A program made the translations under genes and the position numbers. DNA of 64,000 nt from Morella rubra (Eukaryota; Streptophyta; Magnoliopsida; Fagales; Myricaceae), in the NCBI GenBank assembly GCA_003952965.2, contig RXIC02000463.1, forward strand, positions 1 to 64,000. Reading direction: 5' to 3'. The notes beneath the pieces were generated by a model, which searched no databases, was not told the origin of the DNA, and worked only from the letters and a program-made list of their open reading frames with translations. Shown in pieces: positions 1-12,118 of this stretch (position 1 is the first letter of the stretch; each line of letters opens with the position of its first letter).

Positions 1-13
1 TATTTTTTTTTTT

Positions 14-285
14 TATATGGTCACTGAGAATATATGGTTTTGATGATCTGGTCTTTCCGTCAAATCTCCGTTAATTTTTAACGGAATAGAACGCGGTTGA
101 CTACTACATGAAGTGGTCAACCACTACAAAACTGATCAACCGCTACAAAAACTGATCGACCACTACAAGTTACCATTGCTGCAACGATAAACAAATCGGT
201 CGACCGCTATTCCAGTTAAAAATTTAACGGAGGTTTGATAGAAGGATCAGATCGTCATAACTATATATTCTCAGTGACCATATAG
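14..285. mobile_element. Fold-back MITE-like element
   Basis: The two ends are inverted copies of each other: about 14-83 pairs with about 212-285 (for example GTCACTGAGAATATA on the left and TATATTCTCAGTGAC on the right). Between the arms are three degenerate short repeats of the form (ac)tgatc(a/g)accgctacaaa. No coding capacity is seen. The sequence to about 355 resembles one end of the larger element at 16602-18688 (AAATTGTCAATTTT end), so the hairpin may sit inside a bigger element cut by the window edge. Confidence 0.7.
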
Positions 286-359
286 TAAAAAAATGAAACC
301 TAGTGTCTAAATCGTCAACGGTACTAAAACCTAATGATCAAATTGTCAATTTTCCTTAA

Positions 360-1069
360 TTTTAATCACATGCACACAACTTTCTTGAGCCTTTCTTTTT
401 CACCGCACATAGATATTGGCCAATTTTTCCTCTAAGCTTGGTATGGTTCAACCTTTAACAAAAGGCAACCTAGGGGGGTTAGTTTACACCCCTAAAGTGA
501 ATAGAACTGGAGACTACAAGTGATTAGTTGAGGATATCTTATGCAATAAATTGATCATTTCTAAGATAAGAACTCCCGTGTAAAGGGAATTGAGAGACTA
601 TTACATCTGTTCCCTTTATGTATGCACTGAATTTATAGTTCCATTGAAACCGCATCAGTCGGGTTCGGTTAGTTTTCCAAAAATCGCCTAAAGTTGCAAG
701 GATCACATGCGGCGTGCCGTTTTGGCTAGCGTCGTAACAGCGTTTATGATTGTCCTCCCTCAACACCCCGCGCCGAAATTCATTCGACGCTACAAAAACC
801 CTTTTTTGAAACACGAATCAGGCTTCTCCGGAAAATCGTGGTCTGATTTCCAGTGAGAACCTGCCCTTCTCCAGCTCTAGTTCACATTGTTTGAGCGGCC
901 TTTTGCGTATGCAATAACTTTCGTCTCTTTTTTCTGCCTTTCCAATAACTCTTTGTATGTGCCAATCTTTGACTTCTCCTGCAATCAATTTTATTTGCTT
1001 TAGCTTTGAGATTCTTGTTTTAATAAGACAATTGGCTACTTTATACAGTCCTGTAATCCTCCTAGTTCA
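360..1069. other. Upstream region of the NSUN-family gene
   Basis: This holds the presumed promoter and 5' leader of the methyltransferase gene. A 91-codon minus-strand open frame (539-814) has no family I recognise. No other gene is seen. Confidence 0.5.
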
Positions 1070-4000
1070 ATGGAAGAAAGTTCAACATTTCCGCTGCCGG
1101 ACGCATTCCTTGATTTTCTCAAGGCAAATGGGCTGGACCCTTCTATATACACCGCAAGCGATTCGACCCCTCGTTATATAAGGTAATCCAATGGGTTTAC
1201 CATCATCGTCAATAGCTTTTGTTGATGGGTCCATGGGAGCTTAGAATAATTTGATTTTACACAAGAGAAATGAATTTTGATGTACCGCCAATGGAACTTA
1301 CTATGATTAGTTTTGCTTGTTTATGACTTCGCAATTTGTACTTTAGGCTAATATTGATGAATTCCTATTTATTTATTTTCTGCTCTTTTTATGTATTTGT
1401 TCTCCACTGCAAAGGTTGAAACCTGGTTGTGAAGCTCATGTTCAAGAGGTTGAAGCCGAGATGAAATGCAATCTTAAGAAAGTGGGTTGGTTACCTGGAT
1501 TCTATTCTCTTCCACCTGATATTCAGATTGCTAGCTCAAAGGCATACCGAGAAGGAAAGGTGAGCGGGGGAAAAGATTAAGTGCCGTTGCAGGTGATATG
1601 TTCACTGGGTTCAATGTAAAAGCAACCTAGAAGTAATTTTCAGTGCCCGACTTTTTTGGCAGTAGATATATTTTTTGCACACTCTCCAAGAGATTACAAT
1701 TTCGCAGACCATCTTCAATTTTATTTGCTTTTTATGCTTTACTGTAATTAGGATCCGACTACGTCAGTTTTCTTGATAATTGGGGATTTGTTCTCAGTTT
1801 CTGAGTTGATTCTATGTAAACTGAAATATACATCATTTACTTCACTTTTCTTGGTAATTTGGGATTTGTTCTCAGTTTCTGAGTCGGGGCTATGTTTTTT
1901 TTTTGTCGGGGCTATGTAAACTGAAATATACATCATTTACTTAAATTTTCTTGGTAATTTGGGATTTTTTCTCAGTTTCTGAGTTGGCATCATTTCACTT
2001 TATGGGATAATTGGTAATTGAGCATGTGATTTTTCTTTCAGTTTTGATAGCACTTTGTTTTGTTTACTTTGCATTTGCTTTCAGATATATGGAGTTGATG
2101 CGGCCTCTGGAGCTGCTGTTATGGCACTAGATATTTCAGAAGGAGATCATGTCCTTGATCTCTGTGCTGCCCCTGGTACGTCATATTTCCCATTCACATA
2201 TCATGCATCTTTGTTTGAACAAGCCTAATGCTTACTCCAATGTTGAGTTAAACACATCTCTGGTTGCAGCCACAGGTAGATTTCATATTTTATAGCTTTG
2301 GTGTTAGAAGAGTCTTATTTTCGTGCTAGCTTAGAGGTGGTAGGTTTAATGAGGATCAAACATCCTTGCTGGCAGATTTTCATGTGGGGTGTGGGCATGG
2401 GGGAGGGATGAAGTAGATTTCGTTTCACAACTGTGGAAGCACCAACTTGTGAGATCTCTAAAGCTCTATAGCATTTAAGAAGAACTCTTTTGTGAAAGAT
2501 TTGGACTAGTAAGGTCTAGGTGGAGGTTTTGAGAGAGATTACTCAGACGTAAGCAACATATCAAAAATTGTGTTTGAAATGTCTTCTTTTGTCATATGTA
2601 CACCAGAGAAGGTTGATAACTGGAATATCTCTATAGTGTCTACTCTACTATGAGATAATTAATGTCTTTTGTGCGTAAATAGCCTATGCATTTTGTCTGC
2701 AGGTGCTAAGCTTTGCATGATATCAGAGCTTCTTGGTGATTCGGGTTCCTTAACTGGAGTTGATGTTGCAACCCATCGTATGGCCACTTGCAAAACAATG
2801 GTACAAAAATATGCACTGGGTGATCGATGCCGACTCTTTGTTGCTGATGGAACAACATTTTCCCTTCTCCCTGTGATGTTTCATTCAGATTCAAGATCAT
2901 GTAATCCATCTGTAAAGTAGTACTGATTCATTTAGTCTCAGCATCAGTACTGTTTTGCTAAACCTTTGACATTCCATATAGAATCATCTACCTGCTTTTG
3001 ATGTGTTATCCTTCTGTCTAGTATTGAACAGGTGAACCTGCAATGGACGAAAAGCGGGATGCATTCAGGGAGTGGACATCTAGGAGACCATATAAAGAAA
3101 GGAAAAAAGCAACTAAAACAAGGAAAACTGATGCTTCACAGTTGGTCCTAGGGACTCACCATCCAGAACTTGTATTTTATGGGCGGCATTCCGGAGTTGT
3201 TGGACTCACTAGAAATGAATTATATCAAACTGTTTGTGACAATGAGGTTTCAAGCCAAGGCTATGACAAGGTAATAGCATAATTAAATCAGTTGGAATTT
3301 GCTGAGTTGTTGGTCTTCATTCATTGTAAATGCTAGTGGTTGTTTGGAGTGGAATTCAGGTCCTAGTGGATGCAGAGTGCACGCATGATGGGTCTTTGAG
3401 ACATATCCAGAAATTTGAACACTGGGGTTGGTCAACTCTTCAGCGTCGTGTATTGGATGCAGAGAGAACAAGTAGCTTGACTATCCTTCAGGTTTCTGAC
3501 TAATGATACATTAAGAAAATGCTGCTTATGATTTGGTATTTCTTCGACAGATGTTTAAAGGGATTTGCTGAAATAATGAGCATACACTGGAATATTGCTC
3601 CATTTCTATATTAATTGTTCAATTACACGTCTCTGGGTGGAGAATGACCGCTCTGTTCTGATCATATTTATTCATTTATGGGCATTTCTTTTGCATGAAA
3701 CATTTATGTCTTCAATTGCAGTTGAAACTCCTGACCAATGGTTTTAGGTTACTTAAAGTTGGCGGATCAATTATCTACAGCACTTGCAGGTGCGTTCCAA
3801 AGACACTTCCTCTGTCTCTTAAATCACACTCTGTTACACTTTATTTTTGTTGCTTCTATCTTCTGATTTCTAACTCTTTTTTTTCTTAATTAGTCTGACC
3901 GTTGCTCAAAATGAAGATGTTGTAGAGCAGTTTCTCAAGGAAAATGCTTCTGCTGGTAGGTCTTTTTGCTCTTGAGATTATTGTATGAATTCCATTCCAT

Positions 4001-4767
4001 TTTTAAGTAAGGATAAGTGAAATATTTGGAGATTTTAGCCTGCAATTTATATGGCAAGATGTGGAGCTTCTACGGGCACTCTAATGTCGTTCTGTTTGTG
4101 GTCAGATAGTTCTATGCTGTCCTGATGGTCTTGATTAGTGAAGAGACTAAGCAATTAATTGCTGATAAACTTCCTAAATTTTCCTATTAAATTATTCTTT
4201 GATGTTTTTGGTAATGCAGTTCTATCTATCCTCATATCCACATTTCAATCAACTTGATTTTTTTTTTTGATAAGTTAACATTTCAATCAACTTGATAGCA
4301 GCTAGGAAATCATTTTTAGTCATCAATGATCCTGTCACCTCAGCAGACGTCATTTATTGTAGGAAAACTGATGGCGCAGAGAACAATTGCATTGAAATGT
4401 AGTGTCCAGATGAGCAGCAGTTCATACCCCTATAGTTCTTTCTGTCTAAAGCAAGGCATCTATTGATTTCTCAATCACAACTATCTGAATCTCATCTAGC
4501 ATGTGGTTAAAGCTATTCAATCGTTTTTGAAATTCCAGTTGCAACTAGAAGAATCACATCCAGCATTGCGTTTTCTAGTACTTCTATTTTTCTTTTATCG
4601 TACTGACCCTATATCAATATGTATATTTGTTAGAGTTGAAAGAGATAGATGCTGCCACAAATTGGCCTTGCAAGAGCGGGCGGATATCAAAGACCTTGCG
4701 CTTTGACCCGCTGACATCACAAACTAGTGGACTTTTCATAGCAAAGTTCGTAAAATTAGCCATTTAA
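1070..4767 (+). CDS. RCMT/NSUN-family tRNA/rRNA cytosine-C5 methyltransferase
   Basis: Nine exons fit GT-AG rules and keep frame: 1070-1182, 1415-1559, 2085-2175, 2703-2900, 3032-3270, 3360-3491, 3722-3789, 3894-3955 and 4634-4767. Together they encode 393 aa. The SAM-binding motif DLCAAPG lies near residues 111-117. The motif IV cysteine is in VDAEC (C269) and the motif VI cysteine is in YSTC (C328). In NSUN enzymes the motif VI cysteine is the nucleophile attacking C6 of cytosine and the motif IV cysteine assists product release, so the enzyme looks catalytically complete. Motif IV is DAEC, not the usual DAPC; from memory this is shared with a plant subgroup (Arabidopsis At5g66180-like). 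The exact RNA target cannot be read from sequence. The last exon and part of intron 8 are duplicated at about 13704-14050. The start is the first ATG that keeps the conserved N-terminal frame. Confidence 0.88.
1765..1990 (+). repeat. Three tandem imperfect repeats in NSUN intron 2
   Basis: A unit of roughly 90 bp built on TTGGGGATTTGTTCTCAG, followed by CTGAGT and GTAAACTGAAATATACATCA, occurs three times in a row, the last one partial. It lies wholly inside intron 2 (1560-2084). Confidence 0.75.
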
Positions 4768-4827
4768 TTGAGGTTGGTTCTATTGCTCTTGTGCATTTCC
4801 TGCATCTAAATAAACTGCAGTTCTCGG

Positions 4828-5440
4828 TTAAGTCGATGTATGGTTTTCTTGCTTGTGGTTCTGATTTGACTTTTCTGTGGCAGTGGATTTGGAGGATGAA
4901 AGTCCCCACAGAGTTTCTTTCTTTGTATGGGAGGCTTCTCATGGGAAAATCTTGACTACTGATAATTTATGAAGGAGGGGTGGTGTGTGTGATGGATTGG
5001 TGCCTTCTTTGTAGATGTGACGGAGAATCGGTTGATCACGGGTTACTACATTGTTCGATGGCTAGAAGGTTATGGATGCATGTGATTGGTATGTTGAATA
5101 TCAAGTGGGTTATGCCTAGACGGGTGGTTGATGTCTTGTTGAGTTGGAAGAGGAAGTTTGTAGACCCTTTGGCTAAGGCTATTTGGAAGATGATTCATTC
5201 TTGTATTTTGGTGGTGTTTATAGAGGGAGTGTAATAGTAGGTGCTTTGATGATTCAACTTTGTCGTTGGAACGTTTGCAGGGGAATTTTGTGCAATCTCT
5301 CTTTTTTTGGGCCAATGCGGTGTTGGGTGTCCCTTCTCAAATTTCCAGTTTCTTTGTTTGTATGATTCAAGTGATTTCGGTACAGACCCTTGTACTGTTT
5401 TCACATTTATTAATAAAATTTGATTACTTATATAAAAAAA
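4828..5440 (+). mobile_element. 5'-truncated LINE fragment with zf-RVT domain remnant
   Basis: In the plus frame around 4880-5230 the translation reads SFFVWEASHGKIL, a stop, then CLLCRCDGESVDHGLLHC and MARRLW. This is the C-x2-C...H-x4-C zinc-binding domain (zf-RVT) found near the C terminus of plant LINE reverse transcriptases. The fragment ends in a T/A-rich tail (ttatataaaaaaaa near 5430-5440). The duplicate unit lacks it: the shared flanks (AAACTGCAGTTCTC before, TTTCCTT after) are separated there by only about 65 unrelated bases. It therefore looks like a post-duplication insertion just downstream of the NSUN stop. An in-frame stop and truncation make it inactive. Confidence 0.8.
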
Positions 5441-5949
5441 ATGTTTCCTTTTATTTTCTTGTTAATGCCTCTCAAAGTGTAGAAGCATTTTTTTTTTTTT
5501 GAGCAAACAGGTGCAAAAGAATCCTTCACCCCTCAGTATCTGTCTCTCTCCTGAAAAATTAAGCTCTGAAAGATTTTTCTGAAGGTTCAAAAGCTTTGTT
5601 ATGAATTATGATGAGGAGTCTCTCTGGTTGAATATTTTGGACTTGCATTCAGCAAGCTTCTGATGGCTAGTCCACTACAGGATAGGCCGTACTTGGTGCT
5701 CATCCTGATCGGATTGAAAGATTTGATCCTTCCATGGATAAAATAAATATACAGAATCGAATAAATGTGAACTGCTGTTGTTAGCCAGATTCTCAGTTCT
5801 CTGCTCTGTTATCAAATTTCTTCTTCTTTTGTATTCTTGAGTCGAATTAATGGCCAATTTACCAAGAAGATAAAGAAGGAGAGTTACAGACAACCATGAT
5901 TTTCTTTTTAAGTTGTAATCCACAATAAATGCCTATGCCCTTTATCTTG

Positions 5950-7140
5950 AATACTCTCGTACGAATTATGATCTTTCACGGGATTATGATCTTTTCAAAT
6001 TTGTTGTTCCGATAGTCATATTCAAAGAGAAAAAAAATATAACAAGTTGGTCTTATAATAATAGCGTACTATTTATCGGATAACATCGACTCTACAACAC
6101 ACAATGTGTGCCATATTTTATTGGATAGTTTACCTCGAACAATAATATGACGCTTGTTTCTAAAATTTTGGGCATTCTAAAATTTTAACCACAATAAAAT
6201 AACTATACAAAATTATCTATATCTTCACTTTTTCACCAACTCAAACAAAACTATATATAAAAAATTCATTTAAATAATCGTTCTCTTCATTTTTTTCACC
6301 AATTCTAACACATCAAAATTTTAACCACCCTAAAATTTTACAAACAAACACTTAGAGAGGATCTAATCCTTTTAGCTATTGGGTAATTGGTTTTTGTTTT
6401 CTCCTAGGCATGCCAACGACCTTTATTCCGTCAAAATTAGACAATTTCAATTTTTGCAAACTCATAGCTCGCCAAATATGATTCTAAGACCTTTAATATT
6501 ATTCAACTGCTAACCTGCTGGCCTAGTCACAATGCTACACTATCACCATTTTAAAGCTGAAATTGTGATTTAGTCACACGTTATTGGCCGATATTTAACT
6601 TCTTAGCTTATCTTATACGGATATTTTCAAACATCCAATTTTTTTGTATACACTAATATAATATTGATTGTGTATGAAGATCTTTTCTTGCTGTAAAAAG
6701 CAAAAACAAAAAATATAATACTCATTGTTGAAAAGTACCAAAAAGTAATGGAACTGCCTTGCATAAACCTTCCCTGGTTTTTTTATTATTATTTGATTTC
6801 CTAAATGAAAGAAAAACAAAATATACACTAATTTAATTCGAGCATTAAATTAGTAAAGATTTTCATTTGGATCTTGATTATAATTATTTAGTTAAAGCAA
6901 TAAATTATACAAGATCATGATCCGAATTTTGGTTGTTGTAATTGTATAATAGAGTTTTATAGCTTTAGACAAACTTAAAGCAATTTTAATAATTTTAATA
7001 TAGAAGAATTGATAGAATCCAAATCCTTTTTCTCCTCTCAAACGTTATTGAAAATTATTTAGCCAAAGCCTAGAGACAAACGTATCTTTCCCCGAATGCG
7101 GGACAGATACATACTAATAAATGACTAGCGGTCGAAGAGA
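5950..7140. other. AT-rich intergenic DNA before OPT copy 1
   Basis: AT-rich spacer, homologous in patches to 14640-18900 of unit B but much shorter. No gene is seen. It provides the empty-site reference for several unit B insertions. Confidence 0.5.
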
Positions 7141-7672
7141 AATTGGTATCTGTTTGGAAGCTTACTAAGCTCCTGGAAAACCCCAAAACATTGGGTTCCT
7201 TCAAGTGGGACGCCGCATACTTCGGGTCGCATTTCCGGCCTGTCAAAAATCAACTAGAAATATTAGGTCCCACTTCCAAAATCCTACGGTGTCGAACTCA
7301 TCCCGGATTCCTCGAAAGATAGGTGGAGGAAGGATCGGCATGTTGTCTTCCAGACTCAGGTGATTGAAATGGGTCTCCAAGCTCTCCTTCTTCGCCACCT
7401 GGTCTAGCGTCTTTAAGAACCATGGCTGTTTATCCTTATTCGCCCAGTAGCGAGACGGCCATATTCCCTTCTTCAGGTGCCACGAGCCGAGTCGTCGAAG
7501 TTACTTGGATTCCATCAGTTGTTTCGATTACAATGGAGGTGGGGTCTTTAAACGGTAAGGATCGAAACACTGCATCAACGAATCATTTAGCGGAATAGTA
7601 CTGCAGCAGTCAAGCCCGTTCTGGTTGGGCCTGTGGTTCTGATTAAAGTCCCATGTTTTGAATTGTCGTAGC

Positions 7673-7807
7673 GGTTGCTTCCCGGTTGGAGAAACTCTTG
7701 CCCTGGTCAGAGCTACCGATATCGCAATGCAGGAAGGCTGGTCAAAGGTCCATTTTGAGAGCGACTGTCAAGCCCTTTGCAATGGAGTCGCAGATTTTAG
7801 ATTGTGA
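7673..7807 (+). mobile_element. LINE-derived RNase H remnant upstream of OPT copy 1
   Basis: One frame reads LALVRATDIAMQEGW followed by SKVHFESDCQALCNGVADF and a stop. This matches the style of the RVT_3/RNase H-like domain of plant LINEs, with the acidic D of ESD followed by C-x-A-L. The same remnant is at 22132-22266, so it predates the segmental duplication. It ends about 80 bp before the OPT start codon, so OPT promoter or leader sequence overlaps old LINE DNA. Confidence 0.6.
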
Positions 7808-7885
7808 CGCTGATTAGTTTTCACTTTCCAGCATTTCGATGCATTAATCAGAAGAAAAAAAAAGATTCGGGGAGAGAGAGAGAAG

Positions 7886-10800
7886 ATGAGCAGCAACCAA
7901 GAAATCACAGCTCCGCTCAGTAAGATTCCATTCATCTCTCATTCCTTGTGTCAATTTGATATTTTCTCAGTTTTCTCGTTCTCTAACCACTGCTCCAAGC
8001 ACTAGGCTAAGCGCCAACTCTTCCACTTGTGCACAGTTCAGGAGAAGCAAGCTTACCAAGCTCAAGCCTCCGCTTCGGGATTTCCAGATGACCCTCCGGC
8101 GTCGAGAACTCTCCAATCGAGCAAGTCGCTATCACTGTTCCGGTCACCGATGACCCCTCGCTTTCCACGTTCACGTTCCGGACGTTGGTTCTCGGAACTC
8201 TCGCCTGCGTCCTCCTCTCCTTCCTCAACCAGTTCTTCTGGTACCGCAGAGAGCCTCTCTCAATCACATCGATCTCCGCTCAGATCGCTGTGGTCCCGCT
8301 CGGCCATCTCATGGCCTCGACTATCACAGACCGGGTTTTCTTCAAGGGCCAACGCTGGGAGTTCACGCTGAACCCTGGTCCATTCAACGTGAAGGAGCAT
8401 GTGCTGATCACAATCTTCGCCAACTCCGGGGCGGGCAACGTCTACGCGATTCACATCGTTAGTGCTGTCAAGCTTTTCTATAAAAGGAATATGACATTCG
8501 TGGTGGCGTTGCTTGTCGTTATAACGACGCAGGTGTTGGGATTCGGGTGGGCGGGGCTGTTCCGGCGGTACTTAGTGGAGCCCGCTGCCATGTGGTGGCC
8601 CCAAAATCTCGTCCAAGTCTCGCTATTCGGGTATGCTTCTGATCGTTCGATCAAGTCTCATATGCCTATCCAACCAACGGTACCCACATATCCATAGAAT
8701 CCCGGTGACCGGGTCCATATGTGTTGGTCAAAGTTTATGTAAGAAAGTGCAAAATCTATCTAATTATAACGATAACCGATTATCTAAAACCTTACAATTT
8801 CACTACTATAACGCTGATTAAATGACATCCCATTAGAATCTTTCAGAATCAAAGCTGTATCTAAGATTCCGTAAAGGTTAGATTTCGTGAAGGATTCCAT
8901 TAGATTCTGTTGAAATTACCGTAGTGTACTTCTCAGCTACAGTAAATCCAGCAGTCATTGACTCATTGGTTTGGTAAATTGGACAAGAGACCTGAGCCCT
9001 GTTTTCATCAATTAATTTGATTGGCCTGCTGACAATGCGGTTCATTTCCATATAGATTAAGTCATGTCAATCATAATCTTTTATAATTTTTTGTTTGAAT
9101 TGCATGGTACAATTAAGAGAGATAGGCATAACAGAAGATACTAATTTGTCAAAAATATATGCATAGCTCATGAATTTTAGTTTGGCTGGAAAAGGTTGCG
9201 ATTTTAGCAAAGCTCAAGGCAATCAATAATGTTTGAGGGGATTTCTCATTTCTAGCTTCTAAAATCCAAACGTGGTTTACAAACATTGATACATTGCTAG
9301 TTTGAGGGCTAAACATGATGAAATTAGTAATTTGGACCGGTAAATGACACTATAAATAGTTATTTTCGGATGTCGTTGTCGTTTTTATGTTAGATTTTGT
9401 TTCTGTAGTAGTCAATGGTGTTGTGAATTCGCAGGGCATTACATGAGAAAGAGAAGAGGCCCAAGGGTGAGTTAACACGGAACCAGTTCTTCCTCATCGC
9501 CTTCATTTGCAGCTTTGCTTACTATGTCCTTCCGGGGTACCTGTTCTCCATGTTAACGTCCATTTCCTGGATTTGCTGGTTATTCCCTACTTCCATCCTC
9601 GCCCAACAGCTAGGTTCAGGCCTCCATGGCCTTGGAGTTGGTGCTTTTGGTTTTGACTGGTCTACTATATCCTCTTACCTTGGAAGCCCACTCGCCAGTC
9701 CGTGGTTTGCTACTGCCAACATTGCCGCTGGTTTTATTCTTGTCATGTATGTCATTACCCCTATAGCTTATTGGCTCAACATCTACAACGCCAAGACATT
9801 TCCCATATTCTCAGATGGGCTATTCACTTCTACTGGAGAAAGCTACAATATCTCAGCTATAATAGACGCTAACTTTAGCCTTAACATTGATGCCTATGAG
9901 CAGAAAGGCCCTCTCCATCTCAGCACTTTCTTTGCCATGTACTATGGTATCAATTTTGCTTGCCTTTCTGCCACTGTTGTTCACGTGTTTCTATTCCACG
10001 GAAGGTAAACCAAACTTCTCTGATTGACTGGTTTTGGCTGTTATCTGCAAGTCATTTTTCCTTCTTGTTCAATTGGTGTCACTTAGTTGCCCATCAAACG
10101 TGATTGATAGTTGATGCTCACATATCCTAAGGCTTGCACCAACTAGAGACTTTTACTCTTTCACTGAAGTCTGACACTTATTGGAAATGCTTTAGGGTGT
10201 CTCTGTAACATCATAGGAAATGCAGTCTCACTGGGACTCAACTGGGTAATTTCATACATATAAAGTTGGTGAAGGTTATAACAGTATGCTAGAGCACTTT
10301 GCTATAGATGTGGTCGAACATGTGTGTGCAATATGGCCCTCAAATTGTTTTATTGCCAGTCATCACTTGCATGTATTAGCATAATTATCAATAGAATTGC
10401 ATTAGTATGTCACATTAGTCATCTTCAAGTATGAACTACAGCCCTCACTAAAATTAAATTGGAAATTTTCTGCTTGAAACTGAAATTGCCTTTAATATTG
10501 TGTTGTAATTGCGATTAAAGAGCGGCAAGGGTGTATTAGCATACATTGTCCTACATTAAGTAAGTAGCAATCATAGTTTGATGGTGTAGGGAAATGTGGC
10601 AGCTAAGCAAGTCTGCCCTCCAAGAGAAGAGGATGGACGTGCACACAAAGCTCATGAGAAAATATAAGCAAGTTCCTCAATGGTGGTTCATGTGCATCCT
10701 TTCAGTTAACATTGTGGCGACTCTATTTACTTGCCAGTACTACAACAATGAACTCCAATTGCCATGGTGGGGTGTCTTGCTTGCATGCTGTCTTGCCTTG

Positions 10801-12088
10801 TTTTTCACTCTTCCTGTTGGAGTCATCACTGCAACAACAAATCAGGTACGTACGTCTCTACACTATTTCACAAATTCTTCATTTACTTCAAACAACAGAA
10901 AGCTAAACTCTGTCGCAATCGTATTTGAAATCTAAGCCACTTGTTGTGCTTTTATCTTCCTACCGTTTGCTATAATAAAGTCTAGCTGAAGTTCATGGAA
11001 ACTTTGCGCTCGCGCACAAAGAAGTTTTTTTGTTTTGGATTAGTAGAGTTTCTATATTCATCCTATAGTTGCATTTATGAATCTAATGCACTTTGTTTTG
11101 GGGCTTGTGATCATGAGTACTAAATCTAGTGCATGCACTGACTAGTTCTTTAACGAGTACATCTTTTGTTCAAACAGACGCCAGCCTTGAATGTAATTAC
11201 AGAGTACCTTATTGGGTATCTATATCCTGAACATCCGATTGCAAACATATGCTTTAAAGTGTATGGCTACATCAGTATGAAACAGGGAATCGCCTTTCTG
11301 GAAGACTTCAAGCTTGGTCATTACATGAAGATTCCTCCAAGATCAATGTTTGTGGCACAGGTAAGGATCTTAACTTCCTCATCCAAATACAAATGCAAGA
11401 GGATTCCTTCTGCGTCTAGCCAGAAGAGCTATCTGATCCATTAATTGCTGGAACAGTGGTTTGGTTTTTTTAGGTGGTAGGTACTGTAGTAGCAGCATTT
11501 GTGCATTTGGGAACAGCATGGTGGCTAATGGACAGCATCCCGAACATATGCGATAGGGCGTTGCTTCCAGCAGGCAGCCCATGGACTTGCCCCAGTGATC
11601 ATGTATTCTATGATGCTTCTGTCGTCTGGGGTCTGATTGGGCCTCGAAGAATTTTTGGAGACCTTGGCCGCTACTCTGCGATCAACTGGTTTTTCTTGGT
11701 TGGCGCTATAGCTCCTCTCCTAGTTTGGCTTGCACACAAGGCTTTCCCAGACAAGCATTGGATTAGACTTATCACCATGCCTGTGATCTTGGGTGCAACA
11801 GTCAACATGCCTCCTGCAACTGCTGTCAATTTCACCAGCTGGATTCTTATTGGGTTTGTGTCGGGCTTTATTGTTTACAGATACCATCGTGACTGGTGGA
11901 GTCGCCATAACTATGTGCTATCCGGTGCACTCGATGCTGGATTAGCCTTCATGGGAGTGTTGTTGTATTTGTGTTTGGGGAGGGAGCATGTTAGCCTCGA
12001 CTGGTGGGGAAGTGAGTCAGATGGATGTCCGTTGGCTTCTTGTCCTACAGCCGAAGGGATCGTAGTCAAAGGATGCCCATTGCTCTGA
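7886..12088 (+). pseudogene. Oligopeptide transporter (OPT family), frameshifted copy 1
   Basis: Exons, by alignment to copy 2, are 7886-7919, 8037-8630, 9435-10004, 10590-10845, 11178-11360 and 11474-12088. Exon 2 has 594 nt against 595 in copy 2. One C is missing in the run at 8092-8094 (ACCCTCC here, ACCCCTCC in copy 2). Translation from the ATG leaves the OPT frame after about 31 residues and stops at 8369-8371. The OPT frame itself is otherwise open to the terminal GCPLL and stop, with the signature [10 protein letters not shown] and YMKIPPR motifs kept. The first in-frame ATG after the break is at 8311 (HLMAST), which would lose the N-terminal tail and first membrane segment. OPT proteins move oligopeptides, glutathione or metal chelates across the plasma membrane; this sequence is nearest the OPT1/OPT5-type plant clade by my recollection. 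Either a recent pseudogene or a base-call error in a C run. Confidence 0.85.
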
Positions 12089-12118
12089 GTGAAATTTCTA
12101 CCGAATTGTATCTTGGTC

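Noticed and set aside
539-814. Minus-strand 91-codon open frame near the left edge
   Set aside because: No recognised domain, no splice partner or homologous motif, and it lies in presumed promoter DNA.
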